Below, piece after piece: positions 36,662 through 46,064 of a stretch of DNA of 64,000 nucleotides. The first letter of the stretch is position 1; every line of letters begins with the position of its first letter. The DNA comes from Tolypothrix sp. FACHB-123 (lineage in GTDB: Bacteria > Cyanobacteriota > Cyanobacteriia > Cyanobacteriales > Nostocaceae): positions 1 to 64,000 of the forward strand of contig NZ_JACJRE010000011.1 in NCBI RefSeq assembly GCF_014697075.1. The letters run 5' to 3'. A program made the translations under genes and the position numbers. The notes beneath the pieces were generated by a model. It did no database searches. It was given only the letters and a program-made list of their open reading frames with translations, and had not been told where the DNA came from.

Positions 36662-37627
36662 ATGACTCATCACATTTTAAAAGCCACCAAAGATACAGTT
36701 CATCTTGGTGGTTTTTCTCATGCATTAACACCAGTATTAACTGTTGATTCGGGTGACACAATCGAGGTAGAAACTTATAGCGGGTATTATGTCTACGACA
36801 AAGCCCCACCTGAGTTTATGACACCGGAATTTCTCGATATCTGCCAAAATTTACCGCCAGAACGAAAAATTGCTGGCGGGCCGCATTTACTCACAGGGCC
36901 TATTTATGTGCGAGATGCCAAACCAGGTGATGTTTTAGAAGTAGAATTAAATGCGATCGCACCCAGTTTACCTGTAGGCTTTAATGCCATTCGTACAGGA
37001 TGGGGCGCTTTACCACAAAAATTTAATCAACCAGCCTTAAGATTTATTTCCCTCGATTTAGAAAATAACATCGCTGAATTTCCCCAAGGAACTGGGATTA
37101 AAATTCCCCTTAAACCATTTTTTGGTATTCTTGGTGTTGCTACCCCAGAAACATCGCGAAATTCTATTCCGCCAGGAGCTTACGGCGGTAATATCGATAA
37201 TCGAGAACTACAACCAGGCTCGCGCATATTTTTACCGATTTTTGTTCCTGGTGCATTATTTTCGATTGGTGATGGACATGCAGCCCAAGGAGATGGAGAA
37301 GTTAATGTCACTGCCATTGAAACTTCCATGAATGGTACAATCAAGCTCAAAGTTCGTCAAGGCTGGAATTTAACCACACCAATTGCCGAAACTCCTACCG
37401 ATATCATCACAATGGGCTTTGGTGAAACTTTAGATGCAGCTTTAGAATTAGCCCTGAAAAATATGATTGAATTTCTGGAAGGTTTCGCTGATTTATCACC
37501 AGAGGATGCATATGTGCTATGTAGTTTAGCAGTCAATTTTCGGATTACTCAAGTTGTCAACAGTCCGCAAAAAGGAGTGCATGGTATGCTTCCTAAATCA
37601 ATTTTTTCCCAGAATATCAGTTTGTAA
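36662..37627 (+). CDS. acetamidase/formamidase family protein
   Basis: The 321-residue product begins HILKATKDTVHLGGFSHAL and contains VLTVDSGDTIEVETYSG, GPIYVRDAKPGDVLEVE, PPGAYGGNIDNREL and FSIGDGHAAQGDGEVNVTAIE, all typical of the FmdA/AmdA fold. Enzymes of this family release ammonia from formamide or acetamide. Here the substrate is inferred from the family only. The gene lies 33 bases after the Uma2 gene and 24 bases before a TauE-like gene, all on the plus strand, so they may form one transcript. Length is shorter than the 400-residue fungal and Methylophilus enzymes but common in bacteria. Confidence 0.87.
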   Translation: MTHHILKATKDTVHLGGFSHALTPVLTVDSGDTIEVETYSGYYVYDKAPPEFMTPEFLDICQNLPPERKIAGGPHLLTGPIYVRDAKPGDVLEVELNAIAPSLPVGFNAIRTGWGALPQKFNQPALRFISLDLENNIAEFPQGTGIKIPLKPFFGILGVATPETSRNSIPPGAYGGNIDNRELQPGSRIFLPIFVPGALFSIGDGHAAQGDGEVNVTAIETSMNGTIKLKVRQGWNLTTPIAETPTDIITMGFGETLDAALELALKNMIEFLEGFADLSPEDAYVLCSLAVNFRITQVVNSPQKGVHGMLPKSIFSQNISL

Positions 37628-37651
37628 TTTCACATCTCAAGACTATTAATT

Positions 37652-38023
37652 ATGTCTAATATTCTCATTCAATTGTTGATCATCGGGTTAGTCGCTGGTG
37701 TCGCTGGCGGAATGTTTGGTATTGGTGGCGGAGCAATTATGGTACCGGCAATGGTATTAATAATGGGTATGGATCAAAAGTTTGCTACAGGTACTTCAAT
37801 TGCTGCCCAAATATTACCAATTGGTATTTTAGGAGCAGCAGTTTACTATCGCAATGGTCAACTCAATATTAAATATGCGGTAATTATTGCGGCTGGTTTA
37901 GTAGTGGGTAATTTATTTGGGGCATTATTTGCCAATCAGCCTTTTATTAGTAGTGAAACCATGAAAAAGCTCTATGGCATTTTCTTACTAGTTTTAGGTG
38001 CGCGCTATTTAATTGGTCGCTAA
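37652..38023 (+). CDS. half-size TauE/SafE-family membrane protein
   Basis: The 123-residue product has four membrane segments and the TauE/SafE repeat motif GVAGGMFGIGGGAIMVPAMV (residues 15-34) and FATGTSIAAQILPIGILGA. Full-length carriers hold two such repeats (about 250 residues); this one holds a single repeat, so it probably works as a dimer. Such half-size members are common in cyanobacteria as far as I recall. They export sulfonates, sulfite or similar anions in known cases; the substrate here is unknown. It follows the acetamidase gene by 24 bases. Confidence 0.83.
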   Translation: MSNILIQLLIIGLVAGVAGGMFGIGGGAIMVPAMVLIMGMDQKFATGTSIAAQILPIGILGAAVYYRNGQLNIKYAVIIAAGLVVGNLFGALFANQPFISSETMKKLYGIFLLVLGARYLIGR

Positions 38024-38056
38024 TTCACACTCCCCGGTCTCAAGACACGGGGATTC
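38024..38056 (+). terminator. hairpin after the TauE gene, resembling an IS200/605 right end
   Basis: CTCCCCGG TCTCAAGACA CGGGGATTCT forms a GC-rich 5-bp stem just after the stop codon at 38023. It looks like the right end of an IS200/605 element, but no transposase is present. It could end the plus-strand transcript; both views are possible. Confidence 0.45.
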
Positions 38057-38082
38057 TAAATTTAGAGACCAATGACCACTAA

Positions 38083-39024
38083 CTAACCTATATGATATCG
38101 ACTCTTACCAAATGATTTCGCCTGATACATTGCTGCATCTGCTTTGCGTAACAACTCCTCAGGTGATTTTTCTGTGTTGGAAATCATTGATATGCCAATG
38201 CTCGCTGAACAAGAAATTATCTGACCATTCACTAACAGCGGCTGTTTGAGTGCAGTAATTACTTGATTAGCTATGCGGGTAGCATAACGAAAATTCTGCA
38301 CATCCTCTAGGAGAACTACAAATTCATCACCACCAAAGCGGGCAATAAAATCTCCCCATCTGAGTATAGCTTTGAGTCTTTGACTAATTTTAATCAGTAA
38401 TTGATCTCCCGCAGCGTGACCGAAATTGTCATTAATTGCTTTAAATCCATCTAAATCTAAAAAAAGTATATAAGAACAAGAATCAGGATGATATTGCTGA
38501 CAGGCGATCGCATAATCCAATTGCTGCATAAAGTATGCTCTGTTGGGTAACCCTGTGAGCGGATCGTGCATTGCAATTCGGCGTAAATCTTCTTCAATTT
38601 GTTTACGATCCGTAATATCACGAACAACATTCAGTAAATAAGTTTTACCGAACCATTCTAAAAGCTTTACAGATAACAAACCTATCCGTTTTTCACCAGA
38701 TTTTAAACAAAATTCAATTTCTAAATTTTGCAGAGAATCTTGTGTTTTCAACTTTTTTTGAATTTGGGCGTAATTGGCAATAGTTAACCCCATATCTAAG
38801 ACTGTAATTGGTGAGCCAATTACGTTTTCTCGGCTGTAACCAGTAATATCTAAAAATGCTTGATTAATTTCTACGCAATAGCCTTTTCCTAAAGTAGTTA
38901 ATAAAATCAAGTCAGGATAAGCATTAAAAATATTGACAAAGTTTTCTTGATAATTAGTTGCTATCAAGTTATGTCTTTCTGATGTAAATATACCAGCTTT
39001 ACAACTAATTTCTGTAAACTTCAT
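38083..39024 (-). CDS. PAS-GGDEF diguanylate cyclase
   Basis: The 313-residue protein has a PAS sensor (residues about 22-145: LGKGYCVEINQAFLDITGYSREN and a PAC end NVVRDITDRKQIEEDL) and a GGDEF domain (148-313). The active loop RFGGDEFVVLLEDV carries the intact GGDEF, and RWGD five residues upstream is an RxxD inhibitory site. This predicts active cyclic-di-GMP synthesis with product feedback. No membrane segment is visible, so it is cytoplasmic. It lies 95 bases downstream of the YcaO gene on the same strand, though an operon is unlikely given the unrelated function. Confidence 0.9.
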   Translation of the reverse strand: MKFTEISCKAGIFTSERHNLIATNYQENFVNIFNAYPDLILLTTLGKGYCVEINQAFLDITGYSRENVIGSPITVLDMGLTIANYAQIQKKLKTQDSLQNLEIEFCLKSGEKRIGLLSVKLLEWFGKTYLLNVVRDITDRKQIEEDLRRIAMHDPLTGLPNRAYFMQQLDYAIACQQYHPDSCSYILFLDLDGFKAINDNFGHAAGDQLLIKISQRLKAILRWGDFIARFGGDEFVVLLEDVQNFRYATRIANQVITALKQPLLVNGQIISCSASIGISMISNTEKSPEELLRKADAAMYQAKSFGKSRYHIG

Positions 39025-39119
39025 AATTTAAATATATGGTATTATATAAATATCGATAATTTTATTAATACCTATAAGATTGAATATTAGTTATTTGAGA
39101 AATTCTCTTAATCGAAGTT

Positions 39120-41345
39120 TTACAGAAACATAGGAATTGGATTAAGCTGAGTTTCTTGTGTTGCTGCTGTTAACCATCCCAAGTTGATCGGTACTTGATA
39201 CAAGCGACCAGGAGCAAACTGTGCCCAAAAGTGACGCAGTCCAGGAACAACAACTTTCACTACAGACATGCCAATATCTGAGCGTGTTTGCTCTAGAACC
39301 AAGATTTCCAGTCCATGTTTACTAGCTAAATTCACACAAGCGATCGCATCTTGTTGCAAGTCATGACTGTGATAAGGAGAATAATCTGCGTACATTTTCG
39401 ACGTAGCATTGACATCAGGAACTAAGTAGGGTTGGTTTGCTAATGTGGCAGTTTGACACCAATGCTGTATATCTTGACGGCTGAATTTAGCACAAGTATG
39501 AGGATTTCCACCATTGGACAGAAATACCATCTGATTCATCTCGGTAACAGCACGTAATAGAGCAACTTTGGCATCAAAGTGACTGCCAAATCCAAATAAA
39601 ATGTCTTCTGGTTGCTGATTGTAGCGGCGGGAAATTGCCGCAAAGGTGGGAATATTTAAATCTGTAGTTAGGTCTAATACCCAAAAATCACGACCGATCA
39701 ATTTATAGTATGTTGTTAATTTATCCAGGTAAGGGTCATCAAAACTATCAAGATTAACCCCAGGTCTACATAGACGGTTATACCACCAAATAGCTACTGC
39801 ATCCCGCTCAACTAATTCCATAAAGCCTTGGAGGATAGCTTCTTCTTTACAAGTTCCTGCGGCTGTCCCATTTGTATCTGCATAACAAAAGCAGTGATTT
39901 TCTCTTAGAGGATAGCCATAGTAACAATAGGCTGTTGGTAGATACTTAAATTTTTGTGCGGTGAGTGACCAAATAGGCGACCATTCAATTTCTTGGGTTT
40001 CATCAAATGGATCGGGTATCCATTGAATGAGATGGTGTTGCTGATTCCAAGTTTGGCGATCGCGGTACTGATTGGCGCTATAGTGCATACATGCATAGGG
40101 ATGAATCGCCTGTTCTTGAAGATGGGTGTAGGTAGCTTTTACCCTTGGTTCTTCTCCCGTATAGGTTCCGCAATACCGCTCAATTGCTTCTCCCAAGGCG
40201 CTCATTTTCGCCTGGGCGGCTGTTTTTCCCTTACCAAAGCTTTGCTGGCGTAAATCCCCTAACTTTTTACCTTTGTACGGTAAACTGTGGTCAACAACAT
40301 AGGCATGAATCAGCTCGTTTATTTGGAAAGGTTGAAATAAACTTCTGACTATGCCAGTCACGGGACTAATATGATGTTGGTACTTTTGAAAAGCTTGCTC
40401 GCTTAAACAGCTGCGATACCCGCCATCATCACTTAATTGCTTTGGCTGGCTATTCAGTACCAATGCTTGAGGTTGCTGTTGCTGATAGGCTCCTTCGCCA
40501 CAACAATAGCATTGAGGCCGATGCACTAAAGTATGGCGTTGGAGATTGAGATTGATTAAATCAAAAGTTAATAATGTTCCTTCTAGGAGATGGTTTTCTG
40601 GATGACTTAACCATTTGGCAATTTCCGTGGCTGTCAAATTGAGCGCAGTTTGTACAGTTGAAGGTAAAGCAGCGCGGGAAACTGGAAACGGGTTGAGGGT
40701 TTGCTTTTGCTCTTGGACAAAAGATTCAACCTCACGATTCATTCTTAAACGCTGTGCTAGACATTCCCAACAACCTGTAGTACCAGGTCGAAAAATGGGG
40801 CCAATCCAAATGACACTTCCGACTGGTTTGACTAATAGCCAAGAACGCTGTTGTTGTAATGCTTCGTGGTTAAATTTTGCCAAATCTGGTTGGAGATAGT
40901 CATCTGTGAGGACTACAGCCAATTTGCCACTATCTGCAATGGGAATGTTGAGGGATTCTAAAATGTCAGTTAATGGCTGTGATGTCACTCTACCAAAGGT
41001 AGCGATCGCAACTTTAGTTGCTGTTAGAGCTTGAGTAACCAATTGAGGATCGCGATTGAGTAGTCCCCAAAAAGCTGATTCCGCAGGTGGTAGGTTATCG
41101 GCGTTGGTGATATAACCTTTACGTTGTAACTGTTCTAAAGCATAGTGAATCTCATCACCCGTAGCTTGTCCTTGCAGTTGTTGAATTATTTCCTCTACAG
41201 TGGATAGTCCATTAAGTAGGGGCGCTAGGAGGCAGTATAAACGGCCATTCAGGACAAAATGCCCTTTTTCACTTAAAAGAAATACAGTTCTGGGAGGAGA
41301 TAATTCAACATGAAAATGCTCTAGGAACTTCGGCTGAATGAGCAT
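39120..41345 (-). CDS. fused TOMM leader-binding/YcaO cyclodehydratase
   Basis: The 741-residue product has two halves. Residues 1-330 match the leader-peptide-binding (RRE/E1-like) part of thiazole/oxazole-modified microcin enzymes: a winged-helix segment (LNGLSTVEEIIQQLQG), and a four-cysteine zinc site from GCWECL (Cys192, Cys195) and PQCYCC (Cys279, Cys282). Residues 335-741 form the YcaO domain: MSALGEAIERYCGTY and CKEEAILQGFMELVERDAVAI are the ATP-binding segments. The end, NPIPMFL, is proline-containing as in heterocyclase YcaOs. In known systems such an enzyme turns Cys/Ser/Thr into azolines. It follows the two leader-S74 genes by 45 bases. No dehydrogenase or exporter is seen. Confidence 0.88.
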   Translation of the reverse strand: MLIQPKFLEHFHVELSPPRTVFLLSEKGHFVLNGRLYCLLAPLLNGLSTVEEIIQQLQGQATGDEIHYALEQLQRKGYITNADNLPPAESAFWGLLNRDPQLVTQALTATKVAIATFGRVTSQPLTDILESLNIPIADSGKLAVVLTDDYLQPDLAKFNHEALQQQRSWLLVKPVGSVIWIGPIFRPGTTGCWECLAQRLRMNREVESFVQEQKQTLNPFPVSRAALPSTVQTALNLTATEIAKWLSHPENHLLEGTLLTFDLINLNLQRHTLVHRPQCYCCGEGAYQQQQPQALVLNSQPKQLSDDGGYRSCLSEQAFQKYQHHISPVTGIVRSLFQPFQINELIHAYVVDHSLPYKGKKLGDLRQQSFGKGKTAAQAKMSALGEAIERYCGTYTGEEPRVKATYTHLQEQAIHPYACMHYSANQYRDRQTWNQQHHLIQWIPDPFDETQEIEWSPIWSLTAQKFKYLPTAYCYYGYPLRENHCFCYADTNGTAAGTCKEEAILQGFMELVERDAVAIWWYNRLCRPGVNLDSFDDPYLDKLTTYYKLIGRDFWVLDLTTDLNIPTFAAISRRYNQQPEDILFGFGSHFDAKVALLRAVTEMNQMVFLSNGGNPHTCAKFSRQDIQHWCQTATLANQPYLVPDVNATSKMYADYSPYHSHDLQQDAIACVNLASKHGLEILVLEQTRSDIGMSVVKVVVPGLRHFWAQFAPGRLYQVPINLGWLTAATQETQLNPIPMFL

Positions 41346-41390
41346 AATTTTGCCTAAAGGTGGTTTTGCGAAAAAGAGCTTATTGCAGTT

Positions 41391-41915
41391 TTAAGAGGAT
41401 TTGCTTTGCATTTCGCTAATTTGTTGACGCAGGCTATTGATTTCTAAATCTTGTGCTTGCAATTTTTGGTAAAGTGCTTGTATTGCCGCCAAAGCTACAC
41501 CATTGGCATCTACAGCATTAATAAAGCGATCGCTCTCGCCGCAGTTAAAAGTTGCAGCAAAGTCTTGAGCCATCGGGCCTATATGACGAATTGTTTCATC
41601 CTGGTGTTTATACTTCCAGCTAGTAATGGGTAAATTAGCAATTCCTTGGAGAATGGCTTGGACATCAACCTCAGCGACGGCTTCTTTAACATAGCGATCG
41701 CTCAAGAAACGACGCGAACCATCTGGATCTAAAGACATGTTAGGGTTATCCTCTAACCCATGAGCAATGAGAATGCCGATGTTGGTGATAATTTCTTGTC
41801 CCCCTGGATTAATGTAGCCAGTACCACCAACACAACTTGCTAACTCATCATCCGATAATTCTTCAATTAAGCTGGCTGTGGGTACCAGTTCAAGTTCTTG
41901 GTTATTAGTGTACAT
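41391..41915 (-). CDS. putative RiPP precursor-like protein: double-glycine leader fused to peptidase S74 chaperone, copy 1
   Basis: From the ATG at 41915 the product has 174 residues. The first 31 form a leader like those of double-glycine peptides, with LIEELSDDELASCVGG. A 39-residue segment follows (starts TGYINPGGQEII, ends DPDGSRRFL). From SDRYVKEAV onwards it is an S74 intramolecular chaperone domain: the Ser...Lys dyad (S and K five residues apart), DETIRHIGPMAQDFAATF, and VDANGVALAAIQALYQKL, then a coiled coil. S74 domains cleave themselves just before that Ser. The start at 41966 would add 17 residues with no counterpart in the other copy. The gene is followed directly by the YcaO gene. 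Confidence 0.8.
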   Translation of the reverse strand: MYTNNQELELVPTASLIEELSDDELASCVGGTGYINPGGQEIITNIGILIAHGLEDNPNMSLDPDGSRRFLSDRYVKEAVAEVDVQAILQGIANLPITSWKYKHQDETIRHIGPMAQDFAATFNCGESDRFINAVDANGVALAAIQALYQKLQAQDLEINSLRQQISEMQSKSS

Positions 41916-42108
41916 AAGTGTTCTCAAGATTTTGGGCAATGGGATTTGTAAAATAACTGAACCCATCAGTTGTTAGTTAGATGCATTTTTCCCTAACTTG
42001 GATAAATTGACACAGATTTCCCAAAGAACTATGGTGATGGAGCAATAAATCAAGCGTGCTATGGATTTAAAATTGGATAAGTACTGGCATCATAGCTATA
42101 ACTTGAGT

Positions 42109-42675
42109 TTATTTAGTAATTACTTGTTGCTGTAACTGAAGTAACTGTATTTGCAGTTCTCTAATTTGGGAATCTTTTTGCTGTATCAGTTGATAAAGTG
42201 CTTGTATGGCAGCTAAAGCTACACCGTTAGCATCTACAGCATTAATAAAGCGATCGCTTTCACCACAGTTGAATGTTGCGGCAAAGTCTTGAGCCATTGG
42301 GCCTATATGACGAATTGTTTCATCTTGGTTTTTATACTTCCATGTAGTAATTGGTAAATCTACAATTCCCTTGAGGATATCGTGGACATCAACCTCAGCT
42401 ACTGCTTCTTTGACATTGCGATCGCTCAAGAAGCGCCTGGAGCCATTAGGGTCGTAAGTTACTCCTAGATCTAGAGCTAGATCGAGAATGTTGATACATG
42501 TATTTACATAGGTATATCCCAATAATTTCGATTCAACTAGTGGGACTGTTAGCAATGCTTGTTCGCCAACCGTAACCTCAAGATCGCAGCCACCCACACA
42601 AGCAGCTAATTCTTCATCGTGCAGATCTGCAATTAGACTTTCTGTATTTGTTAAGTTCTCAGGATTTAGCGGCAT
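42109..42675 (-). CDS. putative RiPP precursor-like protein: double-glycine leader fused to peptidase S74 chaperone, copy 2
   Basis: The 188-residue product has a 29-residue leader ending LIADLHDEELAACVGG. A 54-residue segment (CDLEVTVGEQALL... to DPNGSRRFL) follows, which includes two Cys and several Thr/Ser that could be YcaO targets. The S74 domain begins at SDRNVKEAVAEVD and is almost identical to that of copy 1 (RHIGPMAQDFAATFNCGESD; INAVDANGVALAAIQ), ending in a coiled coil. This is the first gene of the unit; the ATG has AGG 8 bases upstream. The leader and the S74 domain are alike in the two copies, whereas the middle segment is not, as expected for a hypervariable core or passenger. 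Confidence 0.8.
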   Translation of the reverse strand: MPLNPENLTNTESLIADLHDEELAACVGGCDLEVTVGEQALLTVPLVESKLLGYTYVNTCINILDLALDLGVTYDPNGSRRFLSDRNVKEAVAEVDVHDILKGIVDLPITTWKYKNQDETIRHIGPMAQDFAATFNCGESDRFINAVDANGVALAAIQALYQLIQQKDSQIRELQIQLLQLQQQVITK

Positions 42676-43220
42676 ACATTAAACCTATTTATTTATGAAC
42701 TCATTTGTCACAACTAAGCAAATTAATCTCTCTGGTAGACTGGAAAGAATATATTTAACTAGTTGTGATTGCTATCAGCAGCCAGTTATGCACTTTTACT
42801 GATATTTTGTTGCCTGTATTGGATAAAATCCAACCCAGTACGATTGTTATTTAATCATATTGTTGGCAGAAATTGCCTCGATGTAAATTCTCAATTTTGA
42901 AATCAACTTTAAACAAAGCATAGTAATAGTAATGCAAAGGTAATTCTCCGACTTTATCTAATCTTCAAAATCAACTTAATGAAAATCGGTGTATTAAAAA
43001 TATAATCAGACAGATTACCTATAAAAACAATAAAATTACCAGATTTAAATTGATATCATAGACTGATTTTAGGGAGTAATATCTTTAAAATAAATTCATT
43101 TTGACAATTTTCCCTGTATTTTAAATCCGTAAGAATACGGTGATATTAATTTCCTAACTTTATTCAATCTCTAAAAATTTAATTTTTCAGGTAGATGCTG
43201 AAGGTGAAGTTGTTATTTGC
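42676..43220. other. upstream region of the S74/YcaO unit
   Basis: About 545 bases of AT-rich sequence between TpsA and the first precursor-like gene, both on the minus strand. It should hold the promoter of the precursor unit. No clear hairpin, dyad or repeat was found. Confidence 0.4.
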
Positions 43221-45884
43221 CTAATTTGAATGACAAGTAACCGGGGTGAATCCAGAACGATGAAGTGAGTTTGCTGGTGCTTGTACTGTTAAAACTAACT
43301 CTCCTTGAGGAGTAAATACCAGTCCTTGAGCTTCGATAATTTCATCAGATTTAGGCATTGGTATACTGGCAGAAGTATTACTCTCAAGAGTGCGATCGCT
43401 ACTAGTCTGAATTGGAACTGTTTGGATATCTTGCAAAGTAGTGTCACCAACCAAAGCTACCTCTGGCTGTGGTGGTAAACCACCCCGTCCGATGACAGTT
43501 AAGCGGCTGGATGTTTCTGGATTATTTTGTCTACAGCCTTGAGTAATTAATGTCGAAGCATCATTAGGCTGTACTGCTAAAAAAGTAATTCCCTTGCTGG
43601 GATCGACAGCTAAAGTTTTAATTTCTACTGTTCCGTTTAAACCAAACTGAGAACTAGCTGTAATATCACTATTAACAGTCAGTTTAGGACGAAACTCTAT
43701 ACCAAATATGCCTTGAGTTGTAATTTGTACATTCCCACCTTGCCCTGCAATTGCATTTGCTGTAATATCGCTATTTTCCGCACCAACTAATAAACGGGAA
43801 TTAAGATGAATATCACCACCATTACCTTTACCACCTGTGGCATCAGTGGTAATTTTGCTGCCATTACGCATTAATAAAATATCTTGAATAAGTAATGTAA
43901 TATTACCTCCTTCACCAGATTTAGTTGTGGCTTGAATTCCTCCTGAATCTGGTTGCGGGTTTCCTCTATTATCCAGAACTATTGAATTAGCTTGAATATT
44001 AATGTTGCCACCCTTACCTAAGCCTTCATTATCAACACTTAACCTAGCACCTTCTCGGACTAATAACTTATTGGTGAAAATTTCTAAATTCCCGGCTTGA
44101 TTATTATTTTGCTGATCTAAAACGCTGGCAGATAAACTACTAAATGTTGGTATTAATCTGCTAGTATCTAAAGGATTTTCTCTAAGAGGGCCTTGCCCTA
44201 ATAATTGAATAGAGTCAGTGGCATTAATTGTTAATACCCCTCCCTGACCAAAACCAAGAGTTTCAACAGCAATATTGCCTCCTGCTTCCACTGTTAATTG
44301 CCTAGTATTAATTGTGATATTACCTGCATCACCAGTAGTATCTGGATTTGTCCCGCTGAAAACACCACCGGGAATTCGATAAATTGGTGATATACCTTTA
44401 ACATTGACAGAATCTATAGCATTAATAATTATGTTGCCACTATTTCCATCTGCCGTAGTCCCAGCAAAGATTTGTGCCCCATCATTAATAATTAAGTTCT
44501 TTGTATTAATTATTAAATCTCCACCTTGTCCATTACCTTCTTGAACTGCGGTAAACAAACCACTGCTTAAAGAATCAGAAGCTGTGACTCCGATTAATTC
44601 CACACTTTTAGTTGCATTAATTGTTAAGGTTCCACCACTGGCATCTGAGAAGGTTGCAGCGGATATTTGTGCTCCATGATGCACCCATAATCGCTTGGTA
44701 TTGAGGGTTAAATTTCCACCAGCACCCGTACCGTAAGTATCTGTTAATAACCCAGTAAATAAAAAGAATTGTTCTGAATCAACACCACTTAATTCAATTG
44801 CTTCTTTAGTATTAATAGTTAAATCTCCTCCTTTCCCTGCGGAACCAGGTAAAGCGGCGGTAGATATGCGAGATTCACCTTTAACCTGAAGATTGCTAGT
44901 ATTGATTGTGATGCCTAAGCTATCGCCACTACCACTATTGGTAGCAAATAATCCATCGGCAAAAAGCCCGGTTTTTCTGTTGCTTGATACGATAATTGAA
45001 TCTGAAGCATTTAATCTTAAATTTGCGCCAGAGATATCACCTAATGTCTCTGCTTTTATCCAGGAATTTTCAATTGTTAGCTGTTTTCCTGTGAGTTGAA
45101 TACTCCCGCCACCATCACCACTGGTTGTAACCAAAGAATTATCTGTGATTGATATATTAGCTCTAGCAAAATTTGCTGGGAAATTGAATTGTGACTGACT
45201 CCTAATTAAGGAAATTCCTACTGTACCTGCATCGGCTATTCCCCCTAGTTCAATATGTCCGCTAGCGGCAGTTAATTGAGCATTATTAATATTAACATCA
45301 CCTCCAATTAAGGCTAGGGTTTGATTGATTGGGACTGTCAAATTAGCTGTTTGTACTTGGATAGGTTTTGATTTTCTAGTAAATTGTAATCCTATAGGAA
45401 CATTGATGCTTAATAAAGGGGTAGTTTTATCTAAAGATGTATGGAACTCTTTACCATCTGCAAATTGCAAACTATTAGCAGTAGTTGCAAAAAATGAGCC
45501 GCCAATATTTAATTGGGCATTAGGGCCAAAGATAATTCCATTGGGATTAATTAAGAATAAATTGGCAGAACCAAGAGTATGAATTTTGCCATTGATATAG
45601 GATGGCAGCAGTCCTGTGACTCGACTGATAATATTTTGAATAACCGAAGCATGGCTAAAATTGGCAGAACCACCATTGGGAACAGAGAATTGGCTAAAGC
45701 TATGAAACAGATTACCGCCTGCTTGAGTACCACCTGTAATTGAGAAATTTACACCATCATCAGAGGTAACGCTTGTGGGGAGACTACCATCTGGAGCGAT
45801 CGCCTGAGGGTAACTAGGTTGAGTATATATCAGATGTGTAGTCGCAAATAGTCCAGCAATAGTGAGAATAGAGGGCAAATTCAT
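43221..45884 (-). CDS. TpsA-type filamentous haemagglutinin (two-partner secretion exoprotein)
   Basis: The product has about 887 residues and starts at MNLPSILTIAGLFATTH, with a signal peptide. The TPS domain follows (residues about 30-280): GGTQAGGNLFHSFSQFSVPNGG, NIISRVTG, the NPNGIIFGPNA motif and SFFATTANSL. The rest is a beta-helix of filamentous-haemagglutinin type with repeats such as GKGGDLTINTKEAIELSG. Such proteins are secreted through a TpsB pore and attach to cells or surfaces. No tpsB gene is adjacent. The open frame begins 18 codons earlier, but the chosen ATG gives a proper signal peptide. The last 100 residues are proline-rich and charged, lacking beta-helix repeats. Confidence 0.87.
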   Translation of the reverse strand: MNLPSILTIAGLFATTHLIYTQPSYPQAIAPDGSLPTSVTSDDGVNFSITGGTQAGGNLFHSFSQFSVPNGGSANFSHASVIQNIISRVTGLLPSYINGKIHTLGSANLFLINPNGIIFGPNAQLNIGGSFFATTANSLQFADGKEFHTSLDKTTPLLSINVPIGLQFTRKSKPIQVQTANLTVPINQTLALIGGDVNINNAQLTAASGHIELGGIADAGTVGISLIRSQSQFNFPANFARANISITDNSLVTTSGDGGGSIQLTGKQLTIENSWIKAETLGDISGANLRLNASDSIIVSSNRKTGLFADGLFATNSGSGDSLGITINTSNLQVKGESRISTAALPGSAGKGGDLTINTKEAIELSGVDSEQFFLFTGLLTDTYGTGAGGNLTLNTKRLWVHHGAQISAATFSDASGGTLTINATKSVELIGVTASDSLSSGLFTAVQEGNGQGGDLIINTKNLIINDGAQIFAGTTADGNSGNIIINAIDSVNVKGISPIYRIPGGVFSGTNPDTTGDAGNITINTRQLTVEAGGNIAVETLGFGQGGVLTINATDSIQLLGQGPLRENPLDTSRLIPTFSSLSASVLDQQNNNQAGNLEIFTNKLLVREGARLSVDNEGLGKGGNINIQANSIVLDNRGNPQPDSGGIQATTKSGEGGNITLLIQDILLMRNGSKITTDATGGKGNGGDIHLNSRLLVGAENSDITANAIAGQGGNVQITTQGIFGIEFRPKLTVNSDITASSQFGLNGTVEIKTLAVDPSKGITFLAVQPNDASTLITQGCRQNNPETSSRLTVIGRGGLPPQPEVALVGDTTLQDIQTVPIQTSSDRTLESNTSASIPMPKSDEIIEAQGLVFTPQGELVLTVQAPANSLHRSGFTPVTCHSN

Positions 45885-46003
45885 ATGATTCCGATTACCC
45901 CATTTTGGCGATTCGTCTTTATTTGAGTATTCCCGCAATCGCTGTCAGGATTACTTTTCAGTAAATCTGACTTCCCTGAACTCTGCTGAAATTAATCCAC
46001 ATA

Positions 46004-46039
46004 ATTATGCCCAAAATGCGATCGCACTTTGGGCATAAT
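46004..46039 (-). terminator. perfect 12-bp hairpin after the desaturase gene
   Basis: ATTATGCCCAAA and TTTGGGCATAAT pair perfectly around a 12-base loop that is itself the HIP1 palindrome GCGATCGC. It lies about 26 bases past the desaturase stop on the minus strand. No U-run follows, so its use as a terminator is an inference. Confidence 0.5.
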
Positions 46040-46064
46040 AGATAAACTTTAATTTACTAACAAT

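Noticed and set aside
18618-38056. Functional IS200/605 insertion sequences at 18618 and 38024
   Set aside because: Only end-like hairpins are present; there is no TnpA or TnpB gene nearby.
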